Origin: Anaerolineaceae bacterium
GTDB taxonomy: Bacteria > Chloroflexota > Anaerolineae > Anaerolineales > Anaerolineaceae
Direction: 5' to 3'
NCBI GenBank assembly: GCA_028714615.1
Contig: JAQTMA010000089.1
Location: 4,716 to 15,916 of the forward strand
Length of the DNA stretch: 11,201 nt
Every line of letters starts with the position of its first letter. Within the stretch, counting starts at the first letter, position 1. The position numbers and the translations under genes are program-made. Under the pieces are notes generated by a model. The model was not told the DNA's origin and searched no databases. It was given only the letters and a program-made list of their open reading frames with translations. This document shows, piece by piece, positions 6,348-11,201 of this stretch.

Positions 6348-6393
6348 TTGGCTTCCACGTAATTAAGTGTTACACTTGATTTCGTGGAAGGAG
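6348..6393 (+). promoter_or_regulatory. Toxin-antitoxin promoter embedded in a 39-nt palindrome (operator)
   Basis: The -35 TTGGCT (6348-6353), a 17-nt spacer and the extended -10 TGT-TACACT (6368-6376) form a good promoter. A palindrome centred on T6371 spans 6352-6390. Its outer arms are CTTCCACG (6352-6359) and CGTGGAAG (6383-6390). Its inner arms are AAGTGT (6365-6370) and ACACTT (6372-6377), with equal 5-nt gaps matching at three of five positions. The -10 box lies in the inner repeat, so a bound RHH antitoxin would block RNA polymerase, giving the autoregulation usual for such modules. The ribosome site AAGGAG (6388-6393) overlaps the right end and lies 10 nt before ATG 6404. Confidence 0.75.
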
Positions 6394-6403
6394 CAATCTT
6401 ACG

Positions 6404-6646
6404 ATGGATACTCAGAATATCACATTATCGATCCCCAAGAAAGTTCTCAATCGGTTTAAAGAAATTGCTTTTCACCGGCAGAAATCTGTCAGTGGGCTGA
6501 TGGTGGAGATGATGGAAGAAGCAGTCTCTCGGGAAGAAGGGTACCGGGTAGCCCGGGAGCGTTCTTTTCGTCGACTGGAGTTGAAAACGGACCTGGAGAC
6601 CCACGGTCAGGCGATCTGGAAGCGGGATGATCTGCATGTGCGCTGA
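6404..6646 (+). CDS. Ribbon-helix-helix antitoxin (VapB/CopG-like)
   Basis: An 80-residue protein with a ribbon-helix-helix N-terminus: a strand I-T-L-S-I-P (residues 5-10), then helix K-V-L-N-R-F-K-E-I-A and a second helix S-V-S-G-L-M-V-E-M-M-E-E-A-V, as in CopG/VapB DNA-binding dimers. The charged C-terminal ~35 residues would wrap the toxin. ATG 6404 has AAGGAG 10 nt upstream. It overlaps the PIN toxin gene by 20 nt, the usual order for these modules. The palindromic promoter in front is its likely binding site. Its role is to neutralise the toxin and repress the operon. Confidence 0.82.
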   Translation: MDTQNITLSIPKKVLNRFKEIAFHRQKSVSGLMVEMMEEAVSREEGYRVARERSFRRLELKTDLETHGQAIWKRDDLHVR

Positions 6647-7067
6647 TCGAAACCTGGAATTTGTGGATACCAATATCCTGGTGTATGCTCACGACCTGTC
6701 TGCAGGTAAAAAATACCAGAAATCTCAGCAATTGATCCGGCGCTTATGGGAGAACGGCAAAGGCTGTCTGAGTGTGCAGGTGCTCCAGGAATTCTATGTC
6801 ACGATCACCCGGAAAGTCGCTGCGCCGCTCCATCTGGAAGAGGCGGAAGCGGTCGTCCGTGATTACAGTTTTTGGCGGATACATGCTCCGACGGCGGAAG
6901 ACGTTTTGGGGGCGATTGACATCCAACGGCAGCACCAGCTCTCGTTCTGGGATGCAATGGTGATCCACAGCGCCATTCAATCGGGGTGCGGGCTCGTGTG
7001 GTCGGAAGATTTGAATTCCGGTCAGGAGTATGGCGAGGTACTGGTCAAAAATCCATATATTGGGTGA
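6627..7067 (+). CDS. PIN-domain ribonuclease toxin (VapC-like)
   Basis: A 146-residue single-domain PIN protein. Acidic metal ligands are visible in order: D14 in F-V-D-T-N-I-L-V-Y-A, E55 in L-Q-E-F-Y, D109 in S-F-W-D-A-M-V-I and D128 in W-S-E-D-L-N. This is the complete VapC-type active site for Mg2+-dependent cleavage of RNA, in family members often tRNA or rRNA. I keep ATG 6627, with GGAAG (6618-6622) 4 nt upstream; ATG 6636 is also possible and leaves the domain unchanged. The 20-nt overlap with the antitoxin gene suggests translational coupling. The module looks intact. The actual RNA target cannot be told from sequence. Confidence 0.87.
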   Translation: MICMCADRNLEFVDTNILVYAHDLSAGKKYQKSQQLIRRLWENGKGCLSVQVLQEFYVTITRKVAAPLHLEEAEAVVRDYSFWRIHAPTAEDVLGAIDIQRQHQLSFWDAMVIHSAIQSGCGLVWSEDLNSGQEYGEVLVKNPYIG

Positions 7068-7080
7068 ATCATGAGACCGG

Positions 7081-7191
7081 GCATCCTGATCTCCATGGAT
7101 GCACAGAAGTCAGTACACGGCTACCCGCCGTACGACGGATGTTCATCCGGAGCGTACGGCGGGTTCATTCAGAGGGTTAAGGAGATTAACC
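7081..7191. terminator. Cluster of hairpins between convergent genes
   Basis: Three perfect inverted repeats follow each other. The first pairs GCATCC (7081-7086) with GGATGC (7097-7102). The second is a 12-bp stem, ACCCGCCGTACG (7123-7134) with its complement (7153-7164), enclosing a second hairpin CGGAT-GTTC-ATCCG (7136-7149). The third pairs GGTTAA (7175-7180) with TTAACC (7186-7191). None is followed by a clear T-run on either strand. The position between the end of the toxin gene and the end of the minus-strand lipoprotein gene suggests a bidirectional transcription stop. A repetitive element cannot be excluded. Confidence 0.5.
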
Positions 7192-7205
7192 TGATTTGAA
7201 TGGCT

Positions 7206-8384
7206 TTATGGGATCACCGCGATGGAGACTGTTGTTCCTGCTCGACTTGCAGGGGGAGATGACTGGGCTGCCGGCGCCTTGGGTTGGATGACGATCTTAC
7301 GAGGGGCGTTCCCCACCGGAATCGTGGCAGTCACAATTCCGAAGGCCAGGTCCACCACGGAGACATCGTTGGAAGCTTCATTCGTTACCCAGGCCGTTGT
7401 TCCCTGTGGGTTGACCGCAATCCAGTGCGGCATCTTGCCGACCGTCACCACTTTGCTGACCGCATTGGTTTTCGGTTCAAGGATCGAGAGCTGCCCCGGA
7501 CCCTGGCTTACTACCAGTGCATTTTGCCCATTGGGGGTAAACAATGGATAATGCGGTGATGCGCCGACAGGGATCTGCCCGGTGATCTGGTTGGTCGCCG
7601 GGTCGAGCTCCTGCACCGCGTCGACGCCAGCCAGGGTAAAGTAGAGTAGCTTTCCATCCGGGCTGAAGTTCAAGGCTCGCGGGGCTTTGCTCAACGGGAC
7701 ACTGCCTCGGACAGTCTGGTTGGCGATATCCAGGATCGCCAGGCTGGCGGCGCCTTGCTTCTGAGAGGCGACATAGGCGGTCAGGCCGTCGGGGCTGATG
7801 GCGATATTGTGCGGGTTAGGAACGTCGACCTCTCCCAGGATGGCATGGGTGGGCGTGTCGATATAGACCACCTGGTTCGTCCCAAAGACCGCCACCAACA
7901 CGATGAATCCATCCGGGCTGATGGCTAGACCGTGGGGGCTTTTTCCCACTTCGATCGTGTTCACCACCTGGTCGGAGAGGGTATCGATCACGCTCACCCT
8001 GGAATCGCCGTCGCTGCTGACGTACACCCAACGCCCGTCTGGGGTGATTACCATCCCATGCGGGCCGGTTGGTACGGGTATTCTGCTGAGCACCTGGTTG
8101 GTGCTTGTATCCAGTACAGCCACCGCGTTGTCTTTGAACAGGCCCACATAGGCTTTCAACTTTGCCAAGGCGCCGGCAGGTGGATTGGCGGCCATCCCTC
8201 CGCCACCCGTGGGCGTTGCCGTAACACCTGTAACCGGGATTTTTGCGGAGGAAGCGGGCGCCGCCGCCGAATAACCATTGCAGGCGCTGGCTACCAGGGC
8301 CAGGCTGGCCAGTACCATCAAAGCCATCCGCTGAGGGGAGCGTGGTTGGTACAGGGAACGGTGGAACAGGTTTTGAATTCTCAT
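7206..8384 (-). CDS. Seven-bladed YVTN beta-propeller lipoprotein
   Basis: A 392-residue exported protein. I start at ATG 8384 (minus) because AAAGGA lies 7 nt upstream; the longer frame from 8414 adds ten residues without a ribosome site. The hydrophobic signal MALMVLASLALVASAC (residues 20-35) ends in a lipobox with lipidated C35, followed by a Pro/Thr/Gly-rich linker. From about residue 75 seven repeats of ~42 residues follow the plan x-Y-V-x … V-x-V-I-D-T … V-x-x-I-x-V-G-x-x-P-H-G-x-x-I-S-P-D-G, closing a seven-bladed ring. The C-terminus is Pro/Ala/Ser-rich. Function is unknown; such propellers usually bind partners, and some relatives belong to electron-transfer enzymes. Five of seven blades carry Pro-His at the same turn. 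It diverges from the sigma-factor operon, sharing its upstream region, and has a small hairpin in its leader (8405-8425). Confidence 0.88.
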   Translation of the reverse strand: MRIQNLFHRSLYQPRSPQRMALMVLASLALVASACNGYSAAAPASSAKIPVTGVTATPTGGGGMAANPPAGALAKLKAYVGLFKDNAVAVLDTSTNQVLSRIPVPTGPHGMVITPDGRWVYVSSDGDSRVSVIDTLSDQVVNTIEVGKSPHGLAISPDGFIVLVAVFGTNQVVYIDTPTHAILGEVDVPNPHNIAISPDGLTAYVASQKQGAASLAILDIANQTVRGSVPLSKAPRALNFSPDGKLLYFTLAGVDAVQELDPATNQITGQIPVGASPHYPLFTPNGQNALVVSQGPGQLSILEPKTNAVSKVVTVGKMPHWIAVNPQGTTAWVTNEASNDVSVVDLAFGIVTATIPVGNAPRKIVIQPKAPAAQSSPPASRAGTTVSIAVIP

Positions 8385-8476
8385 AGAAGATTCCTTTCTT
8401 TTTCTCTCCCCCAAGGGTTGGGAGATAGTTTGTTGTGGTTGACGGTTCTTCCTGCATTAATACCGAGATTATTCAA

Positions 8477-8521
8477 TAAATATTCCCGAAATTACCGGAT
8501 TTCAACAAAATGGAATAAAAT
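8477..8521. promoter_or_regulatory. Divergent promoter region between lipoprotein and sigma-factor genes
   Basis: For the minus-strand gene, TTGAAA (8505-8500) and TATTTA (8482-8477) are 17 nt apart, a moderate match. For the plus-strand sigma gene, TAAAAT (8516-8521) is a 5/6 match to a -10 box about 35 nt before ATG 8557, but its -35 (TTACCG, 8492-8497, 18 nt away) is weak. The sigma operon may instead be read by its own sigma factor from a site I cannot recognise. Confidence 0.3.
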
Positions 8522-8556
8522 GAACTGGAGATGAGTCTTATCAGGCAGGTAGGATC

Positions 8557-9099
8557 ATGAATAATGAACGCAAACAGCAGCTTCAATTTGAACACACGAT
8601 CCTTCCCCATTTCGATTCGGCCTACAACCTGGCGCGTTGGATCACAGGAAATGATCAGGATGCAGAGGATATGGTGCAAGAAGCTTTTCTTCGGGCATAT
8701 CAATATTTCACTGGTTTCCAGGGAGCCAGCAGCCGCGCCTGGTTGCTGACCATCGTGCGCAATACCTGCTATACCTGGCTGCGTCAAAACCGGTCTCAAG
8801 GAAGGTTGGTTGAGCTGGAAGATGAGCTTCAAGACGATGATACCGAATCCATTCACCCAGAAACCGTGAATCAGATGCGCGCCAACCGCCAGGTCGTTCG
8901 GAAGGCGCTGGAACAATTGCCAGCGGAATTCCGGGAATTAATTGTCTTACGAGAATTGGAAGAGATGTCTTATAAGGAGATCGCTGGCGTGGCGGGCATC
9001 CCCATCGGGACGGTTATGTCGCGCCTGGCGCGTGCTCGCCAACAACTGAAACGCTGCCTGGTCAGTATGGATGCCAAAGAAGGTTCCAATGGATTGTGA
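8557..9099 (+). CDS. ECF-type RNA polymerase sigma factor
   Basis: A 180-residue sigma factor with the two ECF domains. Region 2 is at about residues 15-80 (A-Y-N-L-A-R-W-I-T-G-N-D-Q-D-A-E-D-M-V-Q-E-A-F-L-R-A-Y, then S-S-R-A-W-L-L-T-I-V-R-N-T-C-Y). It binds core polymerase and the -10 element. Region 4 is at about 115-165 (L-P-A-E-F-R-E-L-I-V-L-R-E-L-E-E-M-S-Y-K-E-I-A, then I-P-I-G-T-V-M-S-R-L-A-R-A-R). It recognises the -35 element. There is no region 3 and no extra C-terminal domain. ATG 8557 follows a GGTAGG-like ribosome site. Its 3' end overlaps the anti-sigma gene by 11 nt, so the two are made together and the sigma factor is probably held inactive at the membrane until a signal arrives. 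Confidence 0.95.
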   Translation: MNNERKQQLQFEHTILPHFDSAYNLARWITGNDQDAEDMVQEAFLRAYQYFTGFQGASSRAWLLTIVRNTCYTWLRQNRSQGRLVELEDELQDDDTESIHPETVNQMRANRQVVRKALEQLPAEFRELIVLRELEEMSYKEIAGVAGIPIGTVMSRLARARQQLKRCLVSMDAKEGSNGL

Positions 9100-9853
9100 T
9101 CGTGTTCGAGTGCTCCTGGATGGATATATCGACGATGAATTGGACCTGGTCAATGCCTTGGAAGTCGACACCCACCTGAAAGACTGCCCGGCATGCACCC
9201 AGAAATTTGCCGAGTTGAAAGCAATCCGTTCTGCTATCTCCGGGAACAGAGGGGCATTATTTTTCGTAGCTCCCCCCGGCTTACAGAAACGCATCAAGAC
9301 TTCCCTCCCAGGCAGCAAGCGCGTTTTTCCAATCCTGCCGAAATGGCAATGGGGCTGGCTGGCTGCTGCAGCGTTTACCATCGCCGTGCTGGTTTTCGGG
9401 GTAGGCATGGCCCGAGGTTGGTTCGCCCCCGGGCAGAACGACCTGCTGGCAGAGGAAGTGCAATCTGCTCACGTGCGTTCGTTGATGGCCAGCCACTTAA
9501 CTGACGTCACCTCAACCAACCAACATACCGTCAAGCCCTGGTTTGACGGGAAACTGGATTTCTCCCCGCCCGTCGAAGACCTGGCCGCCCAGGGGTTTCC
9601 GCTAGTCGGAGGCCGGCTGGATTATCTGGACGGCCACCCCGTGGCGGCGTTGGTTTATCGGTATAACCAGCATGATATCAACCTGTTTATTTGGCCTTCA
9701 ATAAAACAGGTGCAGGGGTTGCATGCCGCGACCATAAACGGCTACAACCTTTACCAGTGGCATCAATCCGGGATGGAGTATTGGGCCGCCTCGGATTTGA
9801 ACGCCGGGGAGCTGCGCAGCTTTATTGAGCTTGTGCAGAAAGGGGTTCAATGA
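9089..9853 (+). CDS. Zinc-binding transmembrane anti-sigma factor
   Basis: A 254-residue partner of the preceding sigma factor. The N-terminal ~50 residues form a zinc-binding anti-sigma domain: C3-x25-H29-x3-C33-x2-C36, the same ligand spacing as the redox-sensing anti-sigma factor RsrA. One membrane helix lies at about 88-107. The ~145 residues beyond it (… Q-H-T-V-K-P-W-F-D-G-K-L-D-F-S-P-P-V … G-G-R-L-D-Y-L-D-G) form the extracytoplasmic part seen in RsiW/COG5662-type membrane anti-sigma factors. I choose ATG 9089, with AAAGAAGG (9076-9083) 5 nt upstream, over the in-frame ATG at 9071. It overlaps the sigma gene by 11 nt and the next gene by 4 nt (ATGA), so all three are likely translated together. 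The signal sensed is unknown. Confidence 0.9.
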   Translation: MDCDRVRVLLDGYIDDELDLVNALEVDTHLKDCPACTQKFAELKAIRSAISGNRGALFFVAPPGLQKRIKTSLPGSKRVFPILPKWQWGWLAAAAFTIAVLVFGVGMARGWFAPGQNDLLAEEVQSAHVRSLMASHLTDVTSTNQHTVKPWFDGKLDFSPPVEDLAAQGFPLVGGRLDYLDGHPVAALVYRYNQHDINLFIWPSIKQVQGLHAATINGYNLYQWHQSGMEYWAASDLNAGELRSFIELVQKGVQ

Positions 9854-11201
9854 AGCTAGCCAGGTTTACTCGCATTTTCTCTTCTCACGCCGTACGGCTG
9901 ATCTTCGCCGGGATCATTTTTCTCCCCTGGGTGGTGGCTGCCCCGGCTTCCGACACCAATGGTTACGATTGGCTGCAGTTTGGCGGGAATCCGCAGCATA
10001 GCGGGGTCAATTCTCTCGAAACCCTGATCTCCCCTGCGAATGTGAGCGGCCTGCACCAGGCCTTCCAGGTGCAGCTTGCGGGCGTAGCCGATGGCGCCCC
10101 CGTTTATTTGCATTCGGTTGCCACCCCAGGCGGCACGCGCAACCTGCTGTTTCTCACCACCACTGACGGGCGCCTGCTGGCGCTGGACGCGAAAAGCGGA
10201 GCTCAGGTCTGGACGCAGCAGGTGGGAGCGGGGGCTTGCCGGGTCAACAACGGGACTGGCGCCTGCTTTACCACATCTTCACCGGCTATCGATCCCAACC
10301 GCCAGTTCGTCTATAGTTATGGCCTGGATGGGAAAGTACATAAGTACCGCGTGGCTGACGGGGTTGAAGTTACCAGCGGGGGCTGGCCGGAAATCGCCAC
10401 AGGGAAGGGTTACGACGAAAAAGGCTCTTCGTCCCTGGCTGTAGCTATAGCGCATAACGGCCAGAGTTTCCTGTACGTTGCAAACAGCGGTTACCCAGGT
10501 GATCGAGGTGATTACCAGGGGCACGTCACGGCCATCAACCTGGCGGACGGCAGCCAGAAGGTCTTCAACGCACTGTGCAGCGACCAACCGGTGCATTTCA
10601 ACGCGACCAACCCGGATTGCCCGCTAGCGACGGCCGGCATTTGGTCGCGCGCGCCGGTGGTCTATGACCCGAATTCTGACCGCATCTACCTCGTCACCGG
10701 CAACGGTGACTTCAATCCGGCCGGCCACCATTGGGGCGATACGGTCTTCGCGCTCCACCCCGATGGATCCGGCGCAGGCGGTAATCCCCTCGATAGTTAC
10801 ACTCCAACCAATTTCCAGCAATTGCAGAATAGCGATACCGACCTGGGCAGTACGGCGCCGGCCATCTTGCCAGCGATCTCTGGCAGCCGGTATGCTCACC
10901 TGGCGGTCGTCGGTGGAAAGGACGCCCAGTTGCGATTGCTCAACCTGGACAATTTCAGTGGGAAGGGCAGTCTCGGGAACACCGGCGGGGAAATAGGGGC
11001 TTTGATGAATGTTCCGCAAGGTGGGGCTGTTCTCACCCAGCCCGCCGTCTGGACCAACCCCCAGGACGGCAGCGTCTGGGTGTTCGTCACTACCGGCGCG
11101 GGGACCTCAGGGCTCAAGCTGAGCGTAGATGGCAATGGCAACCCATCCTTGGCCAAGGTTTGGCAGGATAGCTTCGGCGCCACCTCGCCACTCATCGCCA
11201 A
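9850..11201 (+). CDS. Exported PQQ-type beta-propeller protein (3' end outside window)
   Basis: The frame opens at ATG 9850, overlapping the anti-sigma stop (ATGA). It runs without a stop to the window edge, giving 450 visible codons. An N-terminal signal peptide (basic start, hydrophobic core at about 17-30, likely cleavage after A31 or A33) indicates export. The mature start W-L-Q-F-G-G-N-P-Q-H-S-G and the repeat GRLLALDAKSGAQVW are typical of PQQ-binding-like (quinoprotein/BamB-like) propellers. Later segments with Y-V-A-N-S-G, Y-L-V-T-G-N-G-D and V-F-A-L-H-P-D-G look like further blades. Cysteines come in close pairs (A-C-R…G-A-C-F and L-C-S…D-C-P), suggesting disulfides in the oxidising exterior. 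It may be the output or the sensor input of the sigma/anti-sigma pair, or an exported dehydrogenase. Whether it binds PQQ cannot be decided from what is visible. Confidence 0.85.
   Translation, partial: MKLARFTRIFSSHAVRLIFAGIIFLPWVVAAPASDTNGYDWLQFGGNPQHSGVNSLETLISPANVSGLHQAFQVQLAGVADGAPVYLHSVATPGGTRNLLFLTTTDGRLLALDAKSGAQVWTQQVGAGACRVNNGTGACFTTSSPAIDPNRQFVYSYGLDGKVHKYRVADGVEVTSGGWPEIATGKGYDEKGSSSLAVAIAHNGQSFLYVANSGYPGDRGDYQGHVTAINLADGSQKVFNALCSDQPVHFNATNPDCPLATAGIWSRAPVVYDPNSDRIYLVTGNGDFNPAGHHWGDTVFALHPDGSGAGGNPLDSYTPTNFQQLQNSDTDLGSTAPAILPAISGSRYAHLAVVGGKDAQLRLLNLDNFSGKGSLGNTGGEIGALMNVPQGGAVLTQPAVWTNPQDGSVWVFVTTGAGTSGLKLSVDGNGNPSLAKVWQDSFGATSPLIA

Noticed and set aside
7071..7199. A 42-codon plus-strand frame after the PIN toxin gene
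   Set aside because: It coincides with the three inverted repeats, which explain its sequence, and has only a weak ribosome site.
7816..8534. Long frames on both strands inside and around the YVTN lipoprotein gene (plus 7932-8534, minus 7816-8457)
   Set aside because: They are other-frame readings of the repetitive, GC-rich propeller gene; only the 392-residue frame has a signal peptide and blade repeats.
10091..11019. Several 100-130-codon frames on both strands near the right edge
   Set aside because: All lie inside the open frame from 9850, which has a signal peptide, PQQ-type repeats and a start overlapping the upstream stop.

Overview
The window looks like chromosomal DNA of a Chloroflexota bacterium, most likely Anaerolineae-like. 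This is inferred from several family-level hints: a long MalT-type STAND/LuxR regulator, a beta-helix protein tail ending in a YLPVVIR-type C-terminus that I associate with exported Chloroflexota proteins, an ECF sigma/anti-sigma pair with secreted beta-propeller proteins, and many small toxin-antitoxin and pseudogene pieces. No rRNA, tRNA, CRISPR array or intact transposase is visible.

Left part (1-2363): an AT-rich non-coding edge, then an AbrB-type antitoxin gene. Its expected PIN toxin survives only as a short stump. Next comes a UbiA-family membrane prenyltransferase, a repeat-rich spacer, and the C-terminal remnant of a parallel beta-helix surface protein closed by a strong terminator.

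Middle (2423-7200): a 899-residue MalT-like LuxR regulator with a near-leaderless promoter arrangement and a perfect terminator. After it comes a small four-helix membrane protein with a good sigma-70-type promoter. It is followed by a decayed zinc-type alcohol dehydrogenase/quinone oxidoreductase gene, which abuts, in convergent orientation, a scrap of a sigma-factor region 4. An intact RHH antitoxin/PIN toxin pair follows, whose promoter sits inside a 39-nt palindrome. A cluster of hairpins separates this pair from the convergent gene downstream.

Right part (7206-11201): a seven-bladed YVTN beta-propeller lipoprotein on the minus strand diverges from a plus-strand run of three overlapping genes. 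These are an ECF sigma factor, a zinc-binding membrane anti-sigma factor with RsrA-like ligand spacing, and an exported PQQ-type beta-propeller protein that runs off the window. The overlaps imply co-translation. The likely reading is an envelope-sensing sigma/anti-sigma switch controlling secreted propeller proteins, possibly including the divergent lipoprotein.

The stretch from about 570 to 6200 holds at least four gene remnants (PIN stump, beta-helix tail, dehydrogenase, sigma scrap), so it appears to be a site of repeated rearrangement. The sigma/anti-sigma/propeller cassette is the best candidate for a coherent system.
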